Below, piece after piece: positions 11,661 through 21,549 of a DNA stretch of 64,000 nucleotides. Each line of letters starts with the position of its first letter. Positions within the stretch are counted from its first letter, which is position 1. Position numbers and translations under genes: made by a program. The stretch lies in the NCBI GenBank assembly GCA_037178975.1, contig JASJZH010000001.1, positions 6,556,501 to 6,620,500 on the forward strand, in the 5' to 3' direction. The notes beneath the pieces are model-generated. The model saw only the letters and a list, made by a program, of their open reading frames with translations. It made no database searches and had not been told where the DNA came from. The DNA comes from Oscheius tipulae. Lineage: Eukaryota > Nematoda > Chromadorea > Rhabditida > Rhabditidae.

Positions 11661-12730
11661 GACTCTGAATCTGACCGTGAATAATTAGTAGTGGGCTGAG
11701 TCACCGAGAGAGAACGGGAGGGCCTTTTCGCGGTAAACAAGAGTAATGAGATATGACTCATGCTTTTGCATGAGAGACTTTTTTTATTAGGTAAGATAAG
11801 CGTCAACAGAAATATTGGGTCCAAACGAGCTCACAGATGACGAAGAGACATACGTTTTCAGCCAAGAATGATAAACACTTTCTTGGCAAGGCTGCGTCTG
11901 GAGGCTTCTCAGTTAGTCGGCTCAACGTTGAAGGATAGTCAAGTGGGTTTTGGTCTCACGAGGAAGGGATTGTCAAAGGGAGTTGGCTATCTTTTAGAGA
12001 GATCCGAGATTATGAGACTGGAGACCAGGCTCTTTGCAAAGAGGAAGACGATGAATTATGCTCAAAGAGGTAGCCTTTATATGATCTTGATTATCTGACT
12101 CAGTGAGTCAGTCGCGTCGACGTATTCACAGCTCCGCTAGTCATAATCATATCATTTATTCTGATGAGATATACACCCGGGGAGAGTCTTTTATCCAAAT
12201 TGGGCTTAAGGAAAAGGAAAACATTGAGAGTTGGAGTCAAACACTTTCTCCATTTTGGATGGAACCACTTAATTAACAATGTAAGGGTTAACTTACAGTC
12301 GAGTCTGGCTATAACGCACCCCCTAGGGTACATTATAGCGAGACTACTGTACTGTGAACGGAGTGTCCAAGTGTCCTTCTTCTAGAGGGAAAGGTGCAAA
12401 GGGGGGGACAAGAGCCGTGTGATACTTCATTTCCTTTCTCAGCCATACTGACTCAGATCTGCATCCGATTAGACTCCCTCTCGCCACAATTATCCCTCGC
12501 TCGTTCTCTGAAACAGATGACTCGACGCTTATTTTTGAACTCGCGAAAGGGCGTAAAATCAGTGTGGCGAAGAAGAAATGTTGCGAACGAAAAGACAAAA
12601 TGACTTGATCTCAAGAGAATATTCAGAAGGCGGAAAAGTAATCTCCGAGACGAAAATTCAGAGAGTCAGAGAGTGTAAAGTTCTGAACTGATTCAGTGGT
12701 ATTGGTAGAGACTATAACGTCGGCTCTGGA

Positions 12731-12751
12731 TCTCTCTCTCTCTCTCTCTCT
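12731..12751. repeat. (TC)n microsatellite
   Basis: About ten TC units in tandem. Similar runs occur at about 45876-45902, 51015-51046 (GA) and 62272-62295. No function is implied. Confidence 0.85.
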
Positions 12752-13413
12752 GGTAACTGTGGTAGGTCTACCAAAGTATGATGGATTGTTGAACGACCAA
12801 CGGTCGAGAAGACGGAACTGAGAGAAAATTTGGGCAAAACTAGAAAGGATTGATGCAGAAACGGCCACTTTCTCCAGTATCTTTTCAGCTCATGCAAGCC
12901 TAAGAGCTTGAGAATTCCGCAAACTCAACTGTTTCCCTTCCAGTACCCGTTTAATTCTCCTCCTGCTTTTTTGAAAAAAAAAATATAAATCTCTAAAAAA
13001 AACAATAGCAAAATCTCCTGCCTCTTTCTAATAACCGACTGTCACAGAACATAGTTAGTATTTTTAGTGCTCCAAAGTTAATAGCCTCTCCATTTAAACG
13101 TTTCCCCGAAATAGAAAATCTCAAATAATACGGGGCAGTGTTTATGTGTTTTTCTTTGTCCTCTCCTAGCCAGCCGGGAACTCTCTCTCCTCTCCATTGC
13201 GCGTCCTGGCGCGATCGATCGCCGGGTATCCTCTGGGCCACCGCCTGGGCTGCAGCTTCCAGTCCACCCAATTTATTCCCTTATTCTTTTCGAGTTTCTT
13301 ATTCATTTGAACAGGCAAATTATTCATCTCTCATTTTTTTAAGTTCTAGACGGGAAAAATTTACAGATTTTACTACCCGATAGACACAAAGTTGTCAAGG
13401 TTTGAAACCGTCT

Positions 13414-13832
13414 AAAAATTGATGACGGCCCCTAAGACTCTTTGTGTTTTATTCGGGACTGTCAAACATTCATTTGCTGCTTCTTTTTTTTTATAGAGCA
13501 GATCCAGGTATTCTTCTATTTGATACTTTCTCCTTTTTCTCCAATTTTCCTTGGGAGAGACGCCATTATCCAGAGCCAAATAAGCAATCCAAATGATCTC
13601 ACCGTTGTCAGAAAAAGTGAGAATGCAACATGTTCATGTCTTACCATTTTTTCCTTCATTTAAAGTTCCTTTCCAAATTGAATCTCATCTTTCAGCCAAA
13701 TCATCAGAATTTCCAAAAATATTTTATCAAAACGAAAGGCTAAGATTCCTCTCCAATCCCCATGCATTACGTACCCTAGCAGCCCGATCGATCGGAGCCT
13801 CGTGAAGAATTAATGACGGCTCCTAAGCCTCT
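13414..13832. promoter_or_regulatory. Two direct repeats upstream of Ggamma
   Basis: A block of about 28 bp recurs at 13414-13441 and 13804-13832 in the same orientation; the shared core is TGACGGC-CCTAAG-CTCT. Each lies downstream of a CGATCGATCG site. Position just upstream of the Ggamma ATG at 13910 suggests promoter elements or a local duplication; I cannot distinguish these. Confidence 0.4.
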
Positions 13833-13909
13833 AATTTCCTGCTAAACCCCGTCTCATTGCACCAATCTTCAAAAGTTCACGTCTCTCAACGCAATTTTGC
13901 AGATTAGCC

Positions 13910-14139
13910 ATGGATAAATCTGATATGCAACGCAGTGTGGACAGTCTTCGACTTCAGCTCGGCATTGAGCGCACACCTATTAGTATTTCGGCGACTGAGT
14001 GAGTTTCGTCTCTCAGGGAAAATGAAAAAAAAACTTCAGACTCCGCCGCTACACCGAGTCTCAGGAAGACCCCCTGGTCAACCCCATCGACAAGAAGGTC
14101 AATCCGTGGGCTGAGAAGAGCAAATGTACTCTCATCTAA
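13910..14139 (+). CDS. gpc-2: Heterotrimeric G protein gamma subunit (GPC-2-like)
   Basis: This is the Ggamma subunit, which dimerises with Gbeta and is prenylated at the inner plasma membrane. Two exons around a roughly 40-nt intron (GTGAGT...CTTCAG near 14000-14037) give 62 aa, the expected size. The N-terminal helix MDKSDMQRSVDSLRLQLGIE forms the coiled coil with Gbeta. DPLVNPIDKKVNPW is the conserved Ggamma core, and the protein ends in the CAAX box CTLI, which predicts geranylgeranylation. From memory it is nearly identical to C. elegans GPC-2, which signals in muscle and neurons. The ATG lies 8 nt after a TTTTGCAG acceptor. It was easy to miss because each exon is short. Confidence 0.93.
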
Positions 14140-14774
14140 TTCCAAATATCTTTTTCTCGGTCACTTTTTCACAATCTTTGTATTAGCTTTAATTATATTC
14201 GCCATCAAATGAATCATTGCCGTCATCTTTGTAATCGATTGAATCTAAGACAGAATGCCAACCCATCTAGTTGCCTTCCCGTAGGGAATTCTCCTAATTC
14301 GCTGTTGTTCTTTGGGTATCCCGGCACTATCGATCTTCCTCTATGCTTCTTCTACTCACTCTCATTCCTATATCCTTATCCCAACTTAGCGTCTCATTGA
14401 GTGTGAGAACCTTTGAGAAAATCATAACATTGTGTTTAGGGAAGGAATCCGGAGAACTTGGAAAGACTGAGAGGAAAAAACTTGATATGTGTGAAGAGCA
14501 TTCCCCTTTCAGATGGTGAGTGTTAGACGCAAGATCGCACTGTCGGGTCCGAAATACGCGCACCTAAAATCGTACTTTTCGGAGTGAAGATAACATTTTT
14601 TAATTTTTCCATGTTCTGTAAAGTTGTCGGAATTTTGGAACTCGACCACTTTGCAGAGCGCATCGCAAAGCCTGAAAACACATCCTTGACCCCGAAACGC
14701 CAAATGTTAGCTGCGGTGAAACTTGAAAATCTGTATTATTGACCAGACATTCCGCGCGCACAGTCCTGGTTCAG
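14140..14774. other. Intergenic region / unresolved 5' end of next gene
   Basis: No firm exon can be called. An ATG directly after a TTTCAG acceptor and directly before GTGAGT at about 14515-14526 could be a mini first exon for the following gene. An open stretch after TTTGCAG at about 14654 is another candidate, but the phases do not join. Confidence 0.4.
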
Positions 14775-15239
14775 GTGCATCCACTATTTCCTTCTCGTAC
14801 TGTAGAAAGTTGGTGGATCGCAATGGAACAGCCTATTTTCTGGCGTCTTTCGATGACCGAGAAGAGACGAGACTGAAATCGAATATGACTAACTGTATTT
14901 ACGCTGAAGGTGGAACTGACAAACTCAATACCGAGGTGAGTATTTCTATAGAAAGGAACAGTCGTTTAGGTCTTCTCACGACGCGAATTTCTTGAGCACC
15001 CCTACGACAGGAGAAAAGTCAAGAATTTTGTTCTTCTGCAGTGTCCAGAAGGAACGTGCCGTGAAGATCGTCTACGCTGCGATGAAACAATCCCAATATG
15101 GGTGTAAGTTCCAATGTGCTCGCGTTTAAAACAATAATAGTTTAGGTGGGCTTGTGTGGTGTTCACATTCACAACGACTCCGATCGTCATCTTTTGGCTT
15201 TTGAGGAAAATTCTTCAAAAAATCTGTATTAAATACTAG
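14775..15239 (+). CDS. Single-pass membrane protein, partial (member B of the 217-aa family)
   Basis: Three exons (14775-14935, 15042-15103, 15146-15239) join in phase. The product has RNGTAYFLASF, NMTNCIY, then CPEGTCREDRLRC, a TM (VWACVVFTFTTTPIVIFWLL) and a basic tail. Order and spacing match member A (FTFNY, NMTTCVY, CDPNDCNEDDIGC, TM), so I call them paralogues with modest identity. The last exon needs a GT|GTAAGT donor, one of two adjacent choices; this one gives the TM. The 5' exons with the signal peptide are not resolved. Its stop ends 3 nt before the stop of the convergent lectin B gene. Confidence 0.5.
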
Positions 15240-15242
15240 GAT

Positions 15243-16328
15243 TCAATGAAGAGCCGTCTTTTTACAAACAAATGCTCGCTGTTGCTTCGAGCAGTGCACA
15301 TTTCTCCAGAAAGTGTACGCCTTGGCCTTTAGTTTTTCAGGGTCCGAGATGAGCTGAAAGGAAGTCTTTTGTCTAGAAGGTCCTCCTACCGTTGCACAGT
15401 TCTCTTCGACCAGAGGAATGTTTGCCGGTTCGCCTTCCTCCCAGTTCAGATAGTCCGCCTTTGTCTCGTCTGTCCACTGCCATCCTTTCAGCCCATTCTT
15501 CTTCAATCCAATCCAAGTCATCTCGTGACTATCCAGCTTGAGACCAGTCGAAGACATACCTTAATTCAGTTGTGATAAGTCTCAAGAGTCGTACCCAAAA
15601 TGAATGAATTTTCGCTAACTGAATGAATCGAAGTCAAGTGGGCTCCTTGGCTCTTACAGAACGACTCGGCGTCGGAGAAAGTTTTGTTGAAAAAGGTCTA
15701 CAAGGGCTAAAATGTGGAAAATGACTTGTACCTTGTAACAAGAATCCGTAGATCGATTTATTATCCATCCATCCTCACAGTATCCACCATAGTTGGCTGC
15801 TGTAGTCGGGCAGGGACCCAGAGTAGTTGGTACCTCTTGAGGAACTACGCAGACATATGGCTTCAGCGCTTTACACTCTTCACTACTCCATTTGTAGTTG
15901 CTCGCATCGGTAAAAGCACACGGTTGTGAGGTATCCGGCTGCCCAGAGGCCCAGTTTGAGTAAACAAATGGTGTTCCGTCTGTCCAGGACCAGGACCCAG
16001 TGTTCCGAGCTCCTATCCAGTAGGTCGACTGTCCGAAATAGGTCGGGGCAGTGCCTGAAGTTCTGTTGAGGAGCATGTCCTCTCCCTACCTGCTACCAAT
16101 CCGTTCTCAAAGCCGTTTTGTATTGAGACGAGATGGCCCGAAATGAAGGCACAGTCCTCCTCTGCCGAATTGAAAGATTTCAAGGCGCTGACATACTTGT
16201 AACACCTAAAGTCTGTACTCTCCCATTCAGTCTCGATACCTGTTGAATGAGGCATCATAGACGGCTCCGTTGGGACAGTCAGCTGCAGACACAGTTTTGG
16301 AAAACAGAGTAACGAACAGGAAAAGCAT
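15243..16328 (-). CDS. Secreted protein with two C-type lectin domains (lectin B)
   Basis: Five exons (16328-16240, 16205-16090, 16054-15732, 15697-15595, 15559-15243) join in phase to 315 aa. A signal peptide (MLFLFVTLFSKTVSAA) precedes CTLD1 with CYKYV, SAEEDC, HLVSIQNGFENG, YWIGAR, WSWTDGTPF and CKALKPYVC. A linker (VPTTLGPCP) leads to CTLD2 with CEDGW, SFCKSQGAHLTSIHS, TWIGLK, WQWTDETKADYLNWEEGEP and AFVCKK. CTLD1 has the QPD triplet of galactose-type sites and CTLD2 has EPAN, an altered mannose-type EPN; ligand preference is inference. One intron is only 35 nt. It is the paralogue of lectin A at 9-10 kb, with shared intron positions around the CYKYV exon start. Confidence 0.9.
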
Positions 16329-16520
16329 TCCAGTCAGGTCCTGTTGGGCTTCGATAGCATTTTATAGACCTCTTATCAAAGACAGCGTAGTCGTTTTCCC
16401 GAAGAAATCAGAACTTTATTCAAAAGACATGTTACAATTTATGGGCTGAAAAATTAGTCTTCTCAATGAATAAGGGCACTTGAACGAGCACTGGACACTT
16501 CTAAATCCTTTGCATTCGAT

Positions 16521-17577
16521 CTATCTGGAAAACCTACTGGTCAGAGTAACGGCCTTAGATCTGTCTCTTCTTCTGCAGAAGAATGCCGCACGTCGGATTT
16601 CCGACGAGAACAGGAGATAGAAAATCTGGAACTCTAAACAGCGTAAAATGAAAACCTACGGGAGTAATTCCTGCAGACAACGGCCTTGCAAAATAGTTCA
16701 GATTCGCATTGAATTCGCCAGAACCCCAGCCGAAATAGGTGTATCCAACCCAATTTGCACTGTAGACACAGAAGAGCTCGCTGACGAAGATTAGAAAAGC
16801 CAAGAGCAGCAGACGGAATTCTTTCTTCATGTCTGACAGATTTGTCTTGATCTGGAACTTCTGTTTACTAATGATAGGTGGTCGGATGGGCTACCTTTTG
16901 AAGTTTATAGGCAGCCAAGAGGTAGATTAAAAAACTTAATCCGAGCTCACCAAACAAGAGTATCGTCCGGAAATGGGTGAAGGGGAAGAAGAACTCATCC
17001 CGATATCCGACCTCGGGATCGAACCAAATCCTTTTTACAACCCCATAATGGTGAAGAAGGGCTATGACGAAGGACCAAAGAACGGCAAGAAGTAGTAGAA
17101 GTAGAAGAAGAAACGTGTACTTCCCCTGATTGTTGCTCGAAAGAGAAGCCACACCGATAAGTCGGACAACAGAAATGACCAAGTTGACAGCTATGATGAG
17201 ATCCATAGAAAAGGCACCAATAGATTCCCAGGCCAGATGACGAGCAGCACTCTCTCCCAGGACACAGGTTTGTGTTACACCTTCTGAGAGGACTCAATCT
17301 ACAGTCCGAAAAAGAGACAAACCCCTTGATGTGGTGACAATTGTGACAATGTCTCCAATTGCGAGTATTATCATACAGAGATGGAATGGGTTTCGGTATC
17401 TGTTATGTCTCTTGGTCACATAGATGATTGCCCCGAGGATATAGAGATAGACGAGAGTGGCGAGAAGACAGAAGTAGAAAATGACATCAACAGCCCAAAG
17501 AGGCTGAGCCCAAGGAGTGCAATTGCTTGTAGATGTAGAGACCTGAAAGCTCCTTCTGGTCTGTATTCCGAGAACAT
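16521..17577 (-). CDS. Orphan 7TM receptor, nematode chemoreceptor type (receptor 1)
   Basis: The joined exons give successive hydrophobic segments: AVDVIFYFCLLATLVYLYI (TM1), LCMIILAIGDIVTIV (TM2), then CVLGESAARHLAW and SMDLIIAVNLVISVVRL (TM3), a Leu run ahead of VLWSFVIALLHHY (TM4), ILLFGELGLSFLIYLLA (TM5), LLLLAFLIFVSELF (TM6) and a TM7 ending TPFQIFYLLFSSEIRRA. The last is the 'P..YL.FS.E+R' end typical of nematode serpentine receptors. The 5' end is unresolved: an ATG at 17577 exists, but the frame is open further and the first intron cannot be fixed. It is paralogous to 21550-22736. The ligand is unknown; chemosensation is inferred from the family type only. Confidence 0.7.
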
Positions 17578-17720
17578 GGTCACGGTACTTTAAGATCGAC
17601 CTTTTTCTGTTTGATAACACGGACGCAACTTTCCTACAGTCCTAGTTTTCATGCCGATATACGACATTGCGTCCCCTCTTCTGGTCCAAAACTTGAAGTT
17701 TACAATTGGCAGAAGGTATC

Positions 17721-17890
17721 CGTGTTTTACACATGACAGGTATTAGTCCAGATCACACCTGACAATGTTACAGCCTTTTCTGTCAAGCCTTATCCCTAAT
17801 AAGTTTTGGCAAGTTGAGTCAGAAGAGAGTCAGACCGTTCACGTTGCAAAATGAGTAATGAGTCGCTCTGCCAGGAGCGTAAGCGACTGT
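17721..17890. repeat. Dispersed ~165-bp repeat, copy 2
   Basis: Homologous to 2234-2397 in the same orientation. Its right end forms a clean hairpin: AGTCGCTC paired with GAGCG and AGCGACT. It shows no coding capacity. It lies between receptor 1 and the 18.5-kb receptor gene. Confidence 0.6.
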
Positions 17891-18536
17891 ATCAACAAAG
17901 TGCCCCAATTGGATTGTGCTTGTACACAACAACAACTGAAAGCGATTACGAGGAAACTCAACTCCGCGGACGACAAGTGATCTGTGAGCATAAAAGGTTC
18001 TTATTACAGCATCCTTCTTTACTAAAGCGCAATGATGTCTGTCCGTTCTTCTGTCTGTCATGATGTCCGCACAATTGCATGTCAACACTAATACCCAAAA
18101 ACTCTGACAAGTCATTTCATGTCAAGAGACAAGGGGACGAGTCAACTATTGGAGCAACTTCTGTTACTTGGGAAGCCGCCTGTTATCAATTCTAAGTCAA
18201 GGACAAACGTGAAGCTGCCTTATTATAATAATTACTCACAATAGCTTTGAGAATGTCGTAGTAAGTTTGCGGAGAGGGTAAATCTTCTCGAGGCATCGAA
18301 ACAGAATCGACCGAAAGACTACTGATATTCCCCTTGACTACGTTTGAATAGGAGCGTTCCCATAATCAGCATTTTCACATAGATGCAAGAAGGACACGTG
18401 GTTTGAAGTCGTCCCTCGGGTCCATAAGACTAGGCTACAAAGAACTCCGATGCCATATTGTTTTGTCCATTGTGACAGAGATTAATAAAATGATCAACGC
18501 CTTCTTAAAGAAAGAGAGAAAACAACTTCAGTTCGA

Positions 18537-19891
18537 ATGTCTCAATCTGTCTATTGCACCACTTACTGGGATATTCCCGAAGAAGGGAATGATACCTTTG
18601 TTTCATCCTACCGACAAGAATGCACAATTCAGTCGGATCAGCTCGGATTCATGCAAGTACCCATCGTATTGAGCATTCTTATTGGCCTTCCCTTAAATAT
18701 CACCATAATTCAAAGACTACTACAGAAGAAACTGAACAACTTGTGCAGATACCACTGGTTCATCATTGCTCAGTGTTTTAGTGACATGGCTTTTACTCTC
18801 GACCATCTCGTCATTGCTATCGTGGGTTTCTGTTAGGAGGGAGAGAGTACATACTTCCTAGTTGAACACGCAGAAGTGTACTTTCGCTCCGATGGCCATG
18901 AGTATGCTTATGCTCCTCTCCGATGTCCTGTTATCGGCCCAGCACATTTCTATTTGTGTTCTTTCAATTTACTGGAAGTCGATACTCAGACCGTGAGTTG
19001 TTTGCGGGGGAGACAATCTGGTAATACTTGCTGTCTATAAGCTAACATGAGGTCTGATTGGCTTGTCATAGGTAAAGAGTGGCGATCAGACCAAGCTCTG
19101 GCTAGATAGGTTGGATTTTCAGGCAAAACGCTCTGGATCGTTTCTTCTATCTTGTAATCTTCATCGCCTTCGGCCTTATAGAACTCGGCTGCAAACTGGC
19201 TATGGCCTACAATAATCTCGCAAAAGGACTGCACGGAATAGCAGAGGTTGCCAGTTTTTTCTGTTCAAAACTGAATTTATAGGACACGATTCGAAGCCTG
19301 TCCACGTACATCAGTCTTCTGCTGAACTGCTCCATCGCCATAGTCATTTACAATTTCATGGCAGTCACCTTCTGGAACACGTCGAACAGTAGTCCCATTA
19401 TCAAAAAGAGCCATCGGAAAATGTCTACGTCGCTCCTTCTTCAGGCCTTTCTCGTCTTCTTCATCGCTCTCATCACCCAACTCTTCATCTTCTCCGTTCA
19501 CAACGCGACCTGTGCCGATTCGCCGATGGAAAAGCTGCATCGGAAGTTGGCAAACGAGACAAAAACAATGGAGACGACGACTCTGGGTTACGGTTACGGT
19601 TATGGCACGTATACTGTAGATTCGGCGAACCAGGTACTAATCAATCAGGTCCGCAAGGAAGAGGAGAAGGTGGTCTTCATGCTCAACACTTACTCCAAGG
19701 TTTGTGTATTTGATCATAGGAGACACAGCCAGATTCAGATTAACTTTCTGATGCTGGGTATACTGCCTTTCCTGAAGGTACTTCTGATGTGGTGGTCAAT
19801 CAAGGGACTCATCGAAAAAACACCCAAACTGGAAATCAAACCGCCATCCAAGACAAAAACAGCCCCCGAGTTCAAAAGGGCCAGTCTTTAA
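18537..19891 (+). CDS. Orphan 7TM receptor, 382 aa (receptor 3)
   Basis: Four exons (18537-18821, 18862-18992, 19123-19246, 19283-19891) join in phase to 383 codons. The N-terminus (MSQSVYCTTYWDIPEEGNDT) is glycosylatable. TM1 is VPIVLSILIGLPLNITII, TM2 WFIIAQCFSDMAFTLDHLVIAI, TM3 MSMLMLLSDVLLSAQHISICV preceded by the likely disulfide Cys in QKCTF, TM4 FFYLVIFIAFGLIELG, TM5 YISLLLNCSIAIVIYNFM, TM6 LLLQAFLVFFIALITQLF and TM7 FLMLGILPFLKVLLMWW. A GYGYGYGTY stretch sits in the last extracellular loop. An optional 33-nt intron near 19700 keeps the frame. It is a class A-like topology of no named subfamily, not closely related to receptors 1 and 2. It converges tail-to-tail with the Ly6 gene. Confidence 0.72.
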
Positions 19892-19904
19892 ATGAATAGA
19901 TTCA

Positions 19905-20391
19905 TTATCCGAAAGGATTGAAGTTTTGGAGGTTACTGAAGATTCCAACATAGTCGTTCAATTTCTCTTTGGCTTGACCAAATGTCGACAGATTCTGGAA
20001 TGTATGCATGTCAGAAACATCGCGAGAATAAGGGGAACCAGTTCAAGACCAATCTGACTCACCGTATACTTGGAATTGCACAGATCTCCGCTGTTACAAC
20101 AGCAGAAAATGAGATCTTGTCCTTGGACAGTCTGCGAGATGCATTTGTTCTGACTGATCTGAAAAATTTATTTGAATTATCCGCTTAACCGCCAACAAAG
20201 CACAGAGTACTGGAACATCCAGCCATCTTGACCTGGGCCAACTGAGTTAGTCCCGCGGTAGCATTATAACAGTAGTCGGTAGAGGAGGGACATGTCTCCA
20301 CGTCGGTTCCGATGTTCTGTCCGGCCAGATATTTGAAGCCGGTATAGCATTGGAGAGACAGGACAGATGGGAGCAGGAGTAGGAGGAACAT
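19905..20391 (-). CDS. Secreted Ly6/uPAR-like three-finger protein, 126 aa
   Basis: Three exons (20391-20197, 20158-20063, 19994-19905) give 127 codons including the stop. The signal peptide MFLLLLLPSVLSL is followed at once by QCYTG, the usual start of a Ly6 fold. It continues CPSSTDYCYNAT, GCSSTLC, NKCI and CCCNSGDLCN; the terminal CC...CN box is diagnostic. Ly6/ET-module proteins form three-finger folds outside the cell. No GPI-type hydrophobic tail is seen; a roughly 30-residue helical tail ends the protein, so it is probably soluble. The first donor (GTTGGC or GTTAAG) is ambiguous by a few residues. Its stop lies 13 nt from that of the convergent receptor gene. Confidence 0.8.
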
Positions 20392-21549
20392 TGACAACTT
20401 CCAGAGAGTGAAATGGGCAAATAGTGACTGAGCTTTGTTGACTGAGTTTGATTTTAGTGACTGAACTCTGTTGTCTGAGGTCCAGTTATGTTTCCAAAGG
20501 TCGAAAAAATTGCTTCCATCAGACTGAAGCTGTTTCGATAATTCTCATTTCCCATGAGAACCAATTCCACATGCGCTATTTTAACGCCCACGAGCTCAAA
20601 ATGTGTTTTGGGAGATGGTCATGCTCAAATTTCTCAAAAATTTTGACCTGTCGAGGCAGGTCAAGTTGACCAAATGGTTTCGACCTGTCATGACAGGTCG
20701 AGTTGAATAATGTGACATGACTGTAAAGACTTGTCGAAAGAACCATTCGTCGAAATTCTGAAAGAACCCATCTACGCATTCACAAAATCGAGTGTGGCCG
20801 ATCTTCAGCGTGTTCGTCTCTTTGCATTCCTTGACAGACATTCGTTCAGCAGCGTACCCTCTTCTTTGCATGACACGCGGCAGTTTTCGAGACCAGAATT
20901 AGCAGCTTCGGTGCATTTCGAATCAATGAGCTGTCTGAGCATCCATGATGAGCATCTGTTTCCCATAGCCAGTTTTCATCTTTCGGTTTCTCGACTCGTT
21001 CAGTGTCGGCTACCTCAACCCATCAGCTTGGTATCGAACAAAACTGTGACAGCCTCGTTCCAGCAGCCACCCAGGACTGACATTTTTAAACTCTCTGCTT
21101 CAAAGCTGTTTGTACTTGACAGTTGAAGGACTGCAGAATATACCAGAATCTGAAAACAGACAGGATAACAAGGTCTTCCACAGAGAAAAGAAACAAGAGA
21201 AAGCCTATGAATCTGCCTGTGCTGTTTGTACTGTCAGATGTCAAGAAGTAGAAACACCTGACCATTTTTGCAAAAGACTGTACAAGACGACAGCACAGTA
21301 GAGCAGCAGACGATTTGAATACCCTCTAGAAGCGTGGCTGACAAGTCTATTTTAGTTCTTTGAGTTATTTTCCTATTTTGTTATTCAAGAAGAGCATTTC
21401 AAAGCTCGCTTCTTTCAACGGTATCACCCGATAGTATTGAAAAAGACGAAACGATGGGGGAGTCAACACGCATCATGGTGATAGGTCTTTTTTTGAACAA
21501 AAAAGTGAACTCTTTATTTATTGCTTGTGAATCATGACTGACGGAGGCT
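20392..21549. other. Intergenic region
   Basis: No gene is supported on either strand. It contains two adjacent palindromes with the same half-site, listed separately; otherwise I see nothing distinctive. Confidence 0.5.
20645..20700. repeat. Pair of GACCTG palindromes
   Basis: 20681-20700 is a perfect 20-bp palindrome, CGACCTGTCATGACAGGTCG. At 20645-20662 the same GACCTG...CAGGTC arms flank a 6-nt spacer. Centre-to-centre spacing is about 37 bp. The half-site AGGTCA-like core resembles nuclear receptor half-sites in inverted arrangement, but that reading is speculative. Confidence 0.55.

Larger units (their letters stand above)
11661..13909. other. Intergenic region, upstream of Ggamma
   Basis: No coding exons can be supported here. 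The stretch contains a CT dinucleotide run near 12731-12751, homopolymer runs near 12970-13010, two near-palindromic GCGATCGATCGC-like sites (about 13212 and 13785) and a direct repeat listed separately. The 3' half is probably promoter territory of the Ggamma gene. Confidence 0.5.
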
